A DNA stretch of 64,000 nt from Desmodesmus armatus (GCA_007449985.2 VIIQ02000176.1:59085-123084), one strand, 5' to 3'; counted from the stretch's first letter, positions 48,939 to 60,379 are shown. Program-made: numbers and translations. Notes: a model not told the origin generated them from the sequence alone.

Positions 48939-50485
48939 ACAATGTATAGAATCGGCCATTCAGCCCTTGGGGAGAGTTGTAGCAGCTGTACCTAGAGGTG
49001 ACTTCTGAACTGTTTAGCCCCTCGATCTCTGGAGAAGAGGCTGGACAGGCTGTGTCCTGATGGATACTGCGTGATAGGAAGCGTGAGCCTTTCATGATAG
49101 GCACAGGAGTCGACGAGGGGACTGATAGACTAGACTAAACTGGCATAGGCCTTGAGAAGTCTGTCCTGCCTCAACTCAAGCCATACTCTGTAGAGGGAGG
49201 CTTCATGGATGAATCATGTACTGTGACTTACAAAAGGAAGCATGACTGACCAAGCCAATCCACTAGGGACGACAAAGGTGACCAGCACCAGACGGCGCCA
49301 GCCTTTGAGCTTCACAGAGTTGACCCACATAACTGTCACTCACTCTGTCCCAAGGGTCAACTGACTGGCCCACAGCATTAATACGCCAGAATGCTCCCAA
49401 GATACTCACCAACATGATAACTACACAACACAGGGGAAGATGCTCTCCCAACAGAGCCTCTCCCAAGCCGCCTTGATCACTACAACTTCATACCGAACAT
49501 CACATGCTCTACGTGTGTATCATGCCAAACATTGTGCAACAGGCTGGATTGTGGCACGTTTCAATGCAATTCATCTGTGCATGTCATTACGGGCCTTTCC
49601 TGAGCTTGCTGAGAATATTGGTGTAAGTCACTCTCACTGAACCAATCAACCAACTGGTACACTTGCACTTCACCACTGAAGGACTTCCAAGTGGTATGTT
49701 TTTGCTAACCCACGTGGGACCTATTCCTATTTACTTGACCAACTGATGCACTTGATCAAAGGTATATTGTCATTTGACCAAGTGATTTTCGGCCCAAGCT
49801 TGGATGGGTACCTGCTGCCGGTGCTAATGGTGTTGGCTCTGCGGTCAAGAGCCAGTCCAGGCCAAGGGTGGTGGCATTGTCTAAAAGTGAATATGCTGGA
49901 TATGTGAGCTGCGTCATCTCCACAGTCTGCCGCAGCATCACCTGACACACAGTGTGAGGCACACACAAAGCAGAAGCACCTGGCAAACAGCATGAAGCAC
50001 GCACCAAGCAGAAGCACGACAAGCTAGGGGTTGTGAACGTTAAATTAATATTATTAGCTGAAGGCAGGTAATACATTGGAATGCTTTTTCAGACTTATTG
50101 GCTGGGCCCGAAGGGCGTAGTATATAGCGGTCGCAGTTCGACCTAACCTTTTGCCAGGATACACCGTTCTATAGTTGTCCGTTGTCCGTGCTGTGACCAT
50201 CGCGCATGCTGGCTACGATGCGAGGTCTGGCCTGCAACTGCCAGTCACACCTGTCTCGGTTTGTTGCAGCTTGTGCCGTTCACACGCGCGTTCTGAACAG
50301 AACAATTACAAATGAAAACACGTGTTGGGTATGGGTCTGCCTTTTGTTGTCATTGCCGTTCACACTTCCTGCAAGCAGCAACCCCTAGGGGCCTCCACTT
50401 CACGCCCTGTCTTGGTAACCAGTGCTGCACATTCGTCATCAGCAACGTCATACATGGACATCACGCTCTGAGCAAGGAGACCTGT
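48939..50485. other. Intergenic stretch with a fragment of the coiled-coil family
   Basis: A TTAAACAATGTATAGA tail follows the gene's stop. At about 49815-49870 a GAxGVGSAVK-like segment resembles the one at 55316. At 49955-50030 an ACACAGTGTGAGGCACAC...AAGCAGAAGCAC segment resembles 54236 and 55117. The rest holds nothing I can name. Confidence 0.35.
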
Positions 50486-51655
50486 TGAAGAAGTCTGGGT
50501 TCAGCCCCTGAAGGCTATGCAGATGTGTTAGGCCGTCCCGGCGAAGCCCTACTACTCAAGAAGACACTCTACGGCCTGAAGCAAGCACCACGCGTGTGGC
50601 ACCAGAAGCTACACAAGGAGCTTATCAACCTAGGCTTCCAACAGTCCCTCGGTGACCCTTCCTTCTACGTCAAGAAAGACAACAACGGCAACATACTAGC
50701 CCTCATCTACGTGGATGACATCCTCGTCGCTGCCAAGAGCCTACCAGACCTACAAAAGATCAAGGCCAAGTTGGCTACAATCTTCAAGGCAAGAGACCTC
50801 GGTGAGGCGACCTACTTCCTAGGTATGAGGATCACACGGCAGCGTTCTACACACACACTGAAGCTATGGCACGACAAGAAGACACAAGACCTTCTCTCAG
50901 ACTACCGGATGACAGATGCTTACGCCCGTGCTGTCCCAATGGCGCCCTCGGCCAACCTGACCAAGACTGATGGCCAACCTCTCAAGCCTGAAGAGAAGCC
51001 CCAGTACAGCACACTCATCGGCAGTTTGCTTTACCTCTCAATTAGCACTAGACCTGACATTGCGTATGCAGCTAGCAGCCTTGCACGCTATCTGGCTGCA
51101 CCCACCACTGAGCACATGCAGCATGCTCTAGGTGTTCTGCGTTACCTTGCAGGCACACCCACAGTTGGCATTGTTTACAGCGGTACCAGTCTGTCCCTGA
51201 CAGCATACTGTGACAGCAACTTTGCAACATGTCGTGACACCCGCAGGTCTGTCACTGGTTATGCTTTCATGTTCAACAGCGGCATTATCTCGTGGTCTAG
51301 TAGAATGCAGCGCACAGTTGCAGCCTCTACTACTGAGGCTGAGTATATGGCAGCTTCTGAGGCTGTTAAGGAAGCTTTGTTCCTCAGGAAGCTCCTGCCT
51401 GTTATTGGCCTCAAGTCCCACACTGTCAACATCTTTACTGACAGTCAAGGTTCACTAGGCTGGATTAAGAACCCAGTCACAGCTGCACGATCCAAGCATG
51501 TTGATGTGATGCACCACATGGCACGTGAGCGTGTTGCACGCGGTGAAGTTCACTTTGCACACATCTCTACTCAGAAGATGCTTGCAGATACCTTTACTAA
51601 GTCACTTCCACCTGAGAAGTTTGTGCAGTGCCGCAAAGCACTTGGTATTCACTGA
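50486..51655 (+). pseudogene. Ty1/copia retrotransposon pol, 5'-truncated (RT end plus RNase H)
   Basis: The open frame starts inside reverse transcriptase ([20 protein letters not shown]), includes the YVDD catalytic motif ([15 protein letters not shown]) and runs through the copia connection domain ([17 protein letters not shown]). It then covers RNase H ([38 protein letters not shown]) to a natural stop at 51653. An in-frame TGA near 50490 marks the truncation. Gag, protease and integrase are absent. The intact frame over 376 codons suggests fairly recent insertion. Confidence 0.9.
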
Positions 51656-51688
51656 GCAGTTTTGCATAGTGTGCTGATCACGGCGGAG

Positions 51689-51892
51689 TGTTGGAATTGA
51701 GTATGCTCAGCCCACTATGCTGGACGAAGTTGCCCGCAGTTACCCGAAGTTAGGAAGTTATGCATGGCGACTGAAGTTATGCTATCCGCTCCTGCGGAGT
51801 ATATGACCTCTGCATTGTCAGAGTGTATTTGGATGTTTACTCTCTCTCTAAGCCTGCATACGGTGCACCAGTGTAACAGGACTATTTTCCCA
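51689..51892 (+). repeat. Probable 3' LTR of the copia element
   Basis: TGTTGGAATTGAG, a typical copia LTR start, follows 33 bp after the pol stop and a short purine tract (GGCGGAG). The end is guessed at TATTTTCCCA near 51892. No 5' LTR exists in the window to confirm it. Confidence 0.5.
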
Positions 51893-51952
51893 CCTCATAG
51901 CTGTCAAGGTTCCCTGAGCTTACATCTCCCAGCCACATCTATTCATATCACT

Positions 51953-52009
51953 ACCAAAGAGGTGACCTGCTGGTCACTCAGTAGGCAGCAGGTCCCTTGC
52001 ACACCCCAG
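51953..52009 (+). repeat. 57-bp direct repeat, copy 1
   Basis: ACCAAAGAGGTGACCTGCTG and following bases recur at 52439-52495 with one mismatch. The unit contains the inverted repeat GTGACCTGCTGGTCAC. Confidence 0.85.
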
Positions 52010-52126
52010 ACGACAACGAGCCGCATGCTATGGCAAGCAACATGCAAAAAAGACGAAATCGGAAACGACATACATGCAAGGCCCACCAAGGCACCAACAA
52101 CCACAGACAAAGGGCGGGTGGGAGGG

Positions 52127-52318
52127 GAACGAGAATGAAACCGGCTGGATGATCAACACTAGAGATGCTTGCTGTGGACCAGCCACAAACCCACATATGC
52201 AGTCAAGCTGAGTCAAACCCTTGTCACAAAACCACACGCCTGGCAGCTCTCCTCACAATCCACGCCAAATCTTACACCTTGTCCCTGCCCACAAATCCCG
52301 TCCGCACAAAGTGTGCTT
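52127..52318 (+). repeat. About 191-bp direct repeat flanking the DIRS fragment, left copy
   Basis: Almost identical to 53250-53440. It begins GAACGAGAATGAAACCGGCT and ends GCACAAAGTGTGCT. Confidence 0.9.
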
Positions 52319-52438
52319 TTGAGATTTAGGGCAGGTTGGTGCTTGTTACAAGAACATAACCAAACACCCGGCTCTTCATGTTGAGTGAGGTTGGGCACAT
52401 GTCGGGCAAGCCCTGGGTGTTGAGTAACCAACACCCAT

Positions 52439-52495
52439 GGCTACCAAAGAGGTGACCTGCTGGTCACTCAGTAGCCAGCAGGTCCCTTGCACACC
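52439..52495 (+). repeat. 57-bp direct repeat, copy 2
   Basis: Partner of 51953-52009. Confidence 0.85.
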
Positions 52496-52587
52496 CCAAC
52501 CATACCCCCAACCACACACACAAACTCTCCAATGCAGGGCTCTCAATCGCCACTGTTGCCCTCCTGCATCTCACAAACATGAACACT

Positions 52588-53319
52588 TCACAAACACCAG
52601 TCCGAATTGCCATCAGTTTTCCACTTCAAAAGAAGAGCACGCACCACATCCCAGGCTTGTCTGCTGAGGGCATCAGCCATACAGTTGGCTGCACCTGGTA
52701 TGTGCTTTGCTCCCAGCCTAAACCGGTGCACAATTGATGACGTGGCCAGCTCCTTCAACCAGGCAGAGACACACCTGGGTGGTGCATCGCCCTTCATGAA
52801 CCAAGCAACCACCTGACTGTTGTCAGTCCTGACACGCCAGTACTGACCCGCCATCCATGCATCGTACAGACGAACACACACAACAACCGCATACATTTCC
52901 CAAATCGAGATATGTGCGGAGCATGGTGGCACATCGCCAAACATACACGCCAGCTGGCGGTAACTCAAAGAATTATAGGCCCCTTGTAGCCATATGCCAA
53001 TGCATGGCTCACCACTAGCACCCGTCAGCGATGCATCAGTCTGGAACTCCGCCCACTTCACTGGCACTGCAGGCAGAATCTGTTGGGCCCCATTCAGTAT
53101 TGGGGCCACTTCCAGCCACCACCACAACTCAGACTTTGACCAACCAGACAACCGGACCCGATGGTGAGGCTGCTTCAGCCTCAGCATCGCTGTGTGCAAG
53201 TTGTGACAGTATGTCCTGCCAGCATAGATGACCCTACTCACCCACCTCAGAACGAGAATGAAACCGGCTGGATGATCAACACTAGAGATGCTTGCTGTGG
53301 ACCAGCCACAAACCCACAT
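52588..53319 (-). pseudogene. DIRS-type retrotransposon RNase H fragment
   Basis: A 243-codon open frame carries the RNase H domain typical of DIRS/PAT tyrosine-recombinase retrotransposons: KSELWWWLEVAPILNG, FQTDASLTGASG (first Asp), IWEMYAVVVC (Glu), VRTDNSQVVAWFMKG (Asp) and GAKHIPGAANCMADALSRQ (last Asp). No reverse transcriptase, methyltransferase or tyrosine recombinase is present. The first ~23 codons come from the flanking ~191-bp repeat, so the true start is lost. Repeats flanking the fragment resemble the direct-repeat organisation of PAT-like elements. Confidence 0.8.
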
Positions 53320-53440
53320 ATGCAGTCAAGCTGAGTCAAACCCTTGTCACAAAACCACACGCCTGGCAGCTCTCCTCACAACCCACGCCAAATCTTACAC
53401 CTTGTCCCTGCCCACAAATCCCGTCCGCACAAAGTGTGCT
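53250..53440 (+). repeat. About 191-bp direct repeat flanking the DIRS fragment, right copy
   Basis: Partner of 52127-52318. Confidence 0.9.
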
Positions 53441-54180
53441 GTTGACAATAACTGACTAAAAATCAAAGCTTGGTGGCTGCTGATACCACAGCCTGAAAGC
53501 TATGTCCAAATGAGTGGGATTCAGCTCACTAGGCATGCCCAAAACGCACGATCAACCTGGCAACTGTCTGTGCATGTTCATGCATACCGCTTGTCAGGCA
53601 TTCGCCTTCTTGCTGGTTGCCTGAACACGACAGAAGGTCCAAACGGCTTGACGTTCAATATGAAGCGTTTGTTACTGCTGTGATTGTGCGTCCCACAGCC
53701 TTTGCTGCAACCCTGTCGAAAGTGCAACATGCAAACGCAAGCTGCTTTCAATGCGTATGATCATTATTACATCTGTCAGCATACTTATCTATGTAAATTG
53801 CAACCGGTTTCCGTACCGGCGAACCACTGGCTTGCAAGCCTGCCATGCCCTGTGTGGATGGAGGTGTACATGTGTGTAGTGTTGACCTGTGTGCTGGCAG
53901 ACTCACGGGAGCACAAACAGTCATATCAGTTCACATGTACCTGTTCACATCAAGTCCTTTGGCCAGCACATCGCATGCATAAGCTTTGTGTGCTGTGCCA
54001 GTGGTGCACCGTCATGCTGTGCATGTTGTTGCACGATTTCACCACCATTATGGCCATACATGTGTTTTGCATGTTGCTCATAGAGGGCCCAGCCGAGATG
54101 GCCATAGGCCTCTTGTTAAATAAGGCAATTGATCCAGTCAGTCAGGCACTTGACTGATTGAGGCACTCTATCAACTGTTA
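53441..54180. other. No feature recognised
   Basis: A 157-codon plus-strand frame (53684-54157) is rich in Cys, His and Met and has no domain or splice logic, so I do not call it a gene. Confidence 0.3.
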
Positions 54181-54186
54181 CATTGT

Positions 54187-54202
54187 CACTTGATCAAGTG
54201 AC
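54187..54202. repeat. Perfect 16-bp palindrome, part of a recurring motif
   Basis: TCACTTGATCAAGTGA. Related half-sites and near palindromes occur at 49749-49785 and as a three-fold ~33-bp tandem (CACTTGATATAGTG, CACTTGATGTAGTG, CACTTGGTCAAGTG) at 55208-55285. Confidence 0.8.
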
Positions 54203-54639
54203 TTGCCGTCCAAGCTGCTGGTGCTGGTGTGGGCAAGACACACAGCGTGAGGCATTGTACCAAGCAGCAGAAGCAGACCAGAAGCAATGGTGCTCAACCT
54301 CACTTTTCACAGAAGCTCTGCATGCCCTTGTTCAAACAGTGACTACGAGTTGTCAACATCCATGCTGCAACACTGTCTTGTGCATGCCATGGCATTTGCT
54401 GAGCGCCCTTGCAGTGTGCAGCGGTCAAAGCTTGCAGGAATTGCCCTTGTCTCTGTCGGGCAACATCTGCTCATGAAAACATGTACATCTTATGCCTAGT
54501 GCAGGGCCCAGCAATGCCATGCTATATTATATGATATTCAATATCACTGAGTGAAAGGCTGACATGAGCTCTTTGAGCTTCATAGCTACAGGTGTAACAT
54601 TGCACAACACATTGCAGATGCCAGCCCCAAAGCCAGCCC

Positions 54640-55430
54640 CACACAAGCACCTTGGCGCGTGCTGCTGGATACGCCCAAGATGGCGTACTACATCCTTAAG
54701 GATGCACTACATCCTTAAGAATGAGGATGAGCTTCAGCTTCACACCCTCTGAGAAGGTTAAAAGTGATGAACGACACTGTGCAGCAGCGACTCTTGATGC
54801 AGGTGCTTATGCAGGTGTTCTTTTGGTTTGCATGCAGGAGCTGTATGAGAGGCTGGTGGAGGCAGAGCGCCAGCGTGCTGAGGCAGAGAAGGCACGTGGA
54901 GACGACCTGCGCGAGATTGCCCTGAGGCTGGCGTCAGGCAAGAAGGGTGAGTGAACAATGCTCAGCAAGCTGTCCATTATGCTAGTCATCAACCCCTGAA
55001 AGCGAGTGTTTGTTTTCTGTTGCAGAGGACGTGGTGATCCCTCCCTCACCAGCGGCAGTTGACGAGGCGCCAGCTGATGAGAACAAGGAGTCTACACCAC
55101 AGCCTGGTGCAGCACCTCACACACAGCGCGAGGCACGATCAAGCAGCACGGCAAGCACAAGTCAGGTAATAAGATGCAACAGATTTTGCCCTTGAACAGT
55201 GACTCTCGGCAATTCACTTGATATAGTGCCTCTTGGCACTTCACTTGATGTAGTGACCCTTGGCACTTCACTTGGTCAAGTGACTGTGGGTGTTTTTTTA
55301 TGGTGGTGGTTGCTGCAGGTGCTGGTGCAGGTGTTGGTGCGTCTGCTGCGGTGAAGCCAAAGGGAACTCCATTCAACCAAAACTACGTGGGAATACGTGG
55401 AATACGCAAGAATACGCGTGCGTAATACGT
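54640..55430 (+). pseudogene. Broken paralogue of a coiled-coil family gene
   Basis: Exons 54838-54946 (ELYERLVEAERQRAEAEKAR, coiled coil) and 55026-55165 (EDVVIPPSPAAVDEAP, acidic and disordered) join in phase 1. The following piece at about 55316 (GAGAGVGASAAVKPKGTPFN) is preceded by a CTGCAG acceptor in the wrong phase, and in the joined phase a TGA follows. Upstream, a KMAYYIL reading at 54679-54735 is disrupted by a 19-bp tandem duplication (CTACATCCTTAAG(G/A)ATG). Related segments near 49.8 and 54.2 kb are also incomplete. Confidence 0.5.
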
Positions 55431-55661
55431 GCATCGCGAGCCACGTTTTGCTGATTGTGGTGTCAGACAGCCCATTTGTGCAAGAAATATACTGGAGAGC
55501 CTTCCAAAACGTGGAAGAACGAATATCTCGAAATCCGCGAAGGCACGTAGAGCCGCACAAGGATCCGCGGACAACTTGCTCAAACGAGGCCCCCAAAATG
55601 CGGAAAGGGTATAAAAATGTTTCAGTTCCACTTTGAATGTCTGAGAGGAACTGCTTTATAA

Positions 55662-56130
55662 CCCGTTGCAGAAGCTTTGTCGCGCAGGACTCAGTTGCAG
55701 AACGTTCAGAACGTCCGAACGTGACAGCAACAGATGGCGCTGAAACTCTGCTGGATATTGATCAGATAAACCTTTTGCTATCTGCACGTTTGAATCTCGT
55801 TCAGATGGCCTGTGGGTGAACACGAAGGGCAAGTGTTCCCATCATGCTGGTGTAGCATCACCGTTTGGCCACATGAGTGCGTTTACAGGGTTTCAAACTA
55901 TCATACATGCATTTGAGCAGCTTTTGGCTTCTGAGAAGCGCCAGTAGGGGTGTCTGTGGCATGATATCACGGTCTGCTCCAGAGTGTGAGATCTGACCAC
56001 ATGCACATCTGCTGTCAATTCCAGAACGTCCAAGATGTTGAACTACACCTTTTGCACGCAATTGTTTTCCGTTGTAACGTTATGGGGGTACGTGTTGGTT
56101 GGGGCACGACAAAGCTTCTGCAACGGGTGT
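55662..56130. mobile_element. Possible MITE bounded by a 22-bp inverted repeat
   Basis: ACCCGTTGCAGAAGCTTTGT at 55664 has its exact complement ACAAAGCTTCTGCAACGGGT at about 56108-56128. The 465-bp interior has short open frames only. I see no clear target-site duplication, so a simple inverted duplication is equally possible. Confidence 0.45.
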
Positions 56131-56273
56131 GTAGCACTTAAAGGTGGGGGTGCCGGTGTTGCCGGGTGTAGTGCAGCACAACAGGTGGCAGACCTGCCGA
56201 ACAAGGGGAGAGAGGGGGGAGAGGGCAAGGGGTGTTCTAAGGGGTCTACCCTGCTCAGGTGCTGCTGCACTCC

Positions 56274-56747
56274 TCATGCACTAAGTGTTGTGGTTACGGC
56301 AGTAGCCTGAGAGTAGCGTATCCAACATATAGTCCAGGGGAAGCGTGGACGGTGCTGGACTGCCGCTAAGATGCAGCATGCATGCACTTTGGGCTTCTGT
56401 CTAGCCTGTAAGGAGCTGATATAGACCAGACACCTAGGTAGCCAGCGTGCCCTCAGCCGAGCATGATGGGAGAACTGTACTTGGTTCGCAACTGTTGGTT
56501 TACACGTAATACGACGACCAAAGAAGACAGCCTCCTCGAGCACATACATTGCGGAACCTATATAGTCCGCAAGAGCTCGATCGTAAACCATGAAGGTCAA
56601 CGGAAGGCCGCGCCATACTGTCGACCTTAAACTCGTAACACGCCGCCCCCCTTCAACAGGGGCAATGCCCACATTGCCAAGGAGCAAGGTGCCATATGAC
56701 ATAACAACAGGAAGCACGGGGTGGGAGCATGAAAAAAAGAGAGACAC
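56274..56747 (-). other. Unrecognised open frame of 157 codons
   Basis: The N-terminal ~80 residues (SYGTLLLGNVGIAPVEGGRR, then WRGLPLTFMVYDRALADYIG) have balanced composition and look protein-like, but the overlapping plus-strand frame (56590-56781, VNGRPRHTVDLKLVTRRPPS) looks equally so. I cannot decide which, if either, is real. Transposon debris is possible. Confidence 0.25.
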
Positions 56748-57311
56748 ACCAACGCATTGGGTGCCCCAAATGCGTTATTAGAGGGAATGGGTGGGACCAG
56801 AGGGTGAGATCAAGAGGAGACGTAACAGATCTCGTGTGTGTGCAAGGAACGGATGACTTCGCAAAGTGTGGTTGTACCGGAAATTCTCAATGCAAGGTAC
56901 CTATGTTTACTGACGCGCCTGCTGGGAAGGTTGTCCTTCAATATTGAAACCTAGATCACTGATCTCTGCGTTGCCATTAACGCCTTACTGCTGAGCAGCC
57001 AATGCTATGAGAACCAGTGAGACCAAGAATGCACAACTCTCCGCGGTTGCACACACCACAACTGTTCCCATAGCCCGGGAACCCCCACCCCCACCAGGAT
57101 GATCAGGATGCAAGACCTTTGCAAGGTTGACCTCATGCACACCCAACACGCACATTGGCTGTCAGATTCTGTATGGAATCTAGTGGGGTGAATGCTAGTC
57201 CCATACTGAGGGTGCCAGGGATCGCCGGGCTAGCTAGGTACTTCCAGCCTTCAAGAACAGGGCCAAGGGACAGGGGAGGGTCAGAACGTCTTAGTGGAGT
57301 CAATTCTTCAC

Positions 57312-57334
57312 GGGGGGGGGGGGGGGGGGGGGGG
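57312..57334. repeat. G homopolymer tract
   Basis: About 23 uninterrupted G. Confidence 0.95.
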
Positions 57335-58309
57335 CTGGTTGTGTTGATGCAGGGGGTTTCCTCCTCAAGGGGGTTGGCCACTTACCACAGCACTGAACTG
57401 CACAGAGAGGGAGAGGGGTGAGCGTGTGGGAGTCAATCAAGAATTCAATCAAGCAAGATTCCACCGTGTGACATACATTATTCATCAAAGTGAATTGCCT
57501 AGCTTGTCCACATGGCACCAAGTTGACGGCTGATCCGCAGGCTATCAGTGCTTCTGTAAGTTTGCAGCAGTCAAAGTATAGCACATCGAATTGCCACTGT
57601 GGCTGGGCCTGTCTGTGCCAACTTGCTGGGGATGCCACAAGTCCCTCAGACTATACTATGCACTAGCATAGTACTGCACCTGGCAATAGCCACTGCACAA
57701 CATGGCACAGGGACAAATTGTTACCACTGACTTTCAGAAGCAATACTGTTTCACCCGATGCCAAGTAACTACGCTGCAAACGCACCTGCCAAAAGAATGG
57801 TTGCAGCAGATGGACACGGGACAACAAACCAGGGTACGGCAAACCCCATTTTGAAAGGATCAACAAACACATACTTGGCCCACCCCAGGACTAACTGCCA
57901 AATCAGGCTATACCGCAGCACTGCTGGCCTGAGCCCATCCAACACGGACCTCATGTATTCACACATGTGGTCACACCACCCGACAGTAGCTGGACGAGTG
58001 GCGCCGGGCATGGCAGGATTGGGTGGTAGCAAGGGCGCGCCAGGCATCCTCGTTGCAGCAGCAATGACTCGTCAACCGGGTTGAAGTTCTTATTGAAATG
58101 GCCTGGTAAAACCAAAATAGTGTGGTTGCATCAACAGCCGTGCTGGTGTAATCAACGCCCCAATCTTCCATGCAGGTGTTTGCAGCCCTCCAGCAGTGGC
58201 CAGGGTGGCAGGTCTCTCCCCGGAGGTGTCGGCAGCTGACGGCAACTTCAGCGTTGACATTGCAACAGCAACAGCAGCAAGGGGGGGGGGGGGGGATAGT
58301 CGGGGGAAG
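57335..58309. other. Unassigned stretch
   Basis: A minus-strand frame at 58047-57769 (WQLVLGWAKYVFVDPFKMGF) is hydrophobic and protein-like but unrecognised. The plus strand has only short frames. A second G tract lies at about 58281-58293. Confidence 0.3.
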
Positions 58310-60115
58310 GAGGGGGTCACGGACATGGGCAGGGGGGGGGGACAGGTGGTTGGGCAGGGGGGCAGAAGGCGGTGCCTGGGCTGAGTGTTCGAGTGTTGGC
58401 AGCTAAGAACTGGGCACTGGCGCCTCGGGGTCATCAACATATGTTGGTGGGATTGGACCCCACTGCAGGGAGGCGGAGGGTGCCAGCCACAGCAGGCACT
58501 CTCAGTCCTGGCTTCAAGCCAGCTAGTAGGGTTAGGGTTTAGGGGTTGGTGGAGTGTGCGGCGGAGGGTACCAGGTGGGGCTACAGCGCACCGCGGCTAC
58601 CTGCAGCGCACAGCGCCTACCTGCCGCGCACAGCGGCTGCAAGGTGCAAGGTGGGAAGGGGTATACTACACAACGAGTACATCTCCCAAGTGATGTAGCA
58701 GGGGGGGAGCCCTGTGTGCTCAATCGTACTCAAGGCACCATTAGAGGCGGATTACACAGAGGTTTGACCCCCTGGGTAAAACTTCGTTTTGATTACACAG
58801 AGCCAAGGCATGCTGAACTTAGGGACTGTCGCCTATAGCAAGATCTTTTGATGCTGGGGGGGACCCCAAGCGCCGTCACTGTAGTCAAAAGCCTCACCAG
58901 CGGCTCTCCTGCCGTGCCATATCCTCACATGCAAGGCGTTTCATGGTACATAACATCAAAGGGTGTACTGTGCACCGGCGATGTGGGAGCCATGAGGCAT
59001 GATGCGCCACACGCCGTGCTGTGCAGCTCTACTCCAATACTGGGCAGACCTAACATGCAATATCGTAGCACATCAACAGCATCGAATTGGCGAAAGATGC
59101 AGTTGATGCACCGAACGAAACAACGGCCAACAAACCGCCACCCAAACCCAGTCGCAAATTGTCAGAAAGACATGCACCCGAGGCTCACTGAATGTTGTTC
59201 ATTGTTTCCGGTCGCATTCGAGTTGAACAACCTTTCTGCAGCTTACCAGCGCGTGTCAAGGTGTTGAGGTGAGCTGCGCTGCGCTCAACATGGGATGCAC
59301 CACGTTATGGCTGCTGGCCCCAACACAAGCAGTGTATCGCCATAAAAATGATGGAAACAGCAGGGTGCTGGCGCAGCAGGCGCGTTGCTGCGGCTGCTGG
59401 TGCTGCTGCTGCTACCTGTCAGCTCCAGTGACAACAGCAGACAGCCAACAAGTGGTTGCACCACAGCCAGTACCGAGTCTCCTGGATAAGCTGGCATGCA
59501 GCAAAGAAGCACCGAAAGCTAACATCCCACAGTATCCATATACGCAATGCATTTGCATGTGCATTCAAGGTTCTAGCAAGCTGACATATTGACATTGCTG
59601 TCCACACTATGCAGAGTCTTCCTGCCCTGGACACAGACAAACCTCGGGAGCCAGAGACATCATGACACTGGTCATGGAGACCAGCACATACATGCTCACA
59701 ATCGTCGCCGCAGTCCTGCTAGGAGCCTACAGCAACGGCATTGCAAAAGCCGCTGTGGTGGCAGCAGCTGTGTGTTGCATAATAGCAGCTTTGAGTGTGG
59801 CGGCCCCCATTCTGGCAGCCTGGATTTACCCGAAAGCGAAGTCTGTAGATGCCGCGACCCAAACCCAGCCTGACGATCTGGCTTCACCTGGCCTGGACTC
59901 CACCCAAAAACAGATGGTGCTGACATATATACGGCAGGCATGGCCGTCCCAAATCCCAGATACCATCAAGGCCTACATAGGCCATGTATACATGATGTAT
60001 GCAAGGTTGTATACAGGGCCTACATGGTGGCCAGCAACAGAGAGTCCTTACAAGTCCTTGTACTGTTCATTTGCCGCATATGTTTTTTATTTGATTGCCC
60101 GCAGCACGTGTGGCT
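58310..60115 (+). mobile_element. Dispersed 1.7-kb element, copy B (ORF intact)
   Basis: Collinear with 24170-25880 (see copy A). Copy B lacks the AT-rich insertion and instead has about 80 extra bases at 58490-58565 and an insertion at 58735-58830. The two copies lie 34 kb apart in the same orientation. The most conserved part is the small ORF and its 250-bp upstream region. Confidence 0.65.
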
Positions 60116-60204
60116 CACTGACAGTGTTTGAAGCATACCAGTGCAGCATGGCAGCAAATGCTGCATCGGTGATCTGTCTCGCTGCGATGCTTGCTGCCGT
60201 TTGA
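59662..60204 (+). CDS. Small predicted membrane protein encoded by the dispersed element
   Basis: The 180-residue ORF begins at an ATG also conserved in copy A. Residues about 8-54 (starting YMLTIVAAVLLGAYSNGIAK) form one or two hydrophobic helices ending in WIYPK. Residues 60-85 are polar (DDLASPGLDSTQKQMVL). A second hydrophobic region with two likely helices covers about 130-180 (FAAYVFYLIA, ASVICLAAMLAAV). I recognise no family or catalytic motif. Conservation of the frame between copies, with substitutions that mostly keep residue type, suggests a real protein. It could be an element-borne gene or a host gene in a segmental duplication. Confidence 0.55.
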   Translation: MTLVMETSTYMLTIVAAVLLGAYSNGIAKAAVVAAAVCCIIAALSVAAPILAAWIYPKAKSVDAATQTQPDDLASPGLDSTQKQMVLTYIRQAWPSQIPDTIKAYIGHVYMMYARLYTGPTWWPATESPYKSLYCSFAAYVFYLIARSTCGSLTVFEAYQCSMAANAASVICLAAMLAAV

Positions 60205-60312
60205 TTTGGAGGGTGGCAACGTTTAGCGTGGATTTTGCCTTTGGCAAACCTGCTGACATGTCAGGCCCCTTCATGCAGCCAACCGTTCACGCATGCGTTT
60301 GTGATATAGTGT

Positions 60313-60350
60313 AGAGAGTACCGCTTTGGGGTGAAAATATCTACTTGTAA
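60313..60350 (+). repeat. Short degenerate third copy of the SINE-like head
   Basis: GAGAGTACCGCTTTGGGGTG and following AAAATATC resemble GAGAGTACCACTATGTGGTG at 28934. It is followed directly by a C tract. Confidence 0.5.
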
Positions 60351-60356
60351 CAACCT

Positions 60357-60379
60357 CCCCCCCCCCCCCCCCCCCCCCC
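60357..60379. repeat. C homopolymer tract
   Basis: 23 uninterrupted C. Confidence 0.95.
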
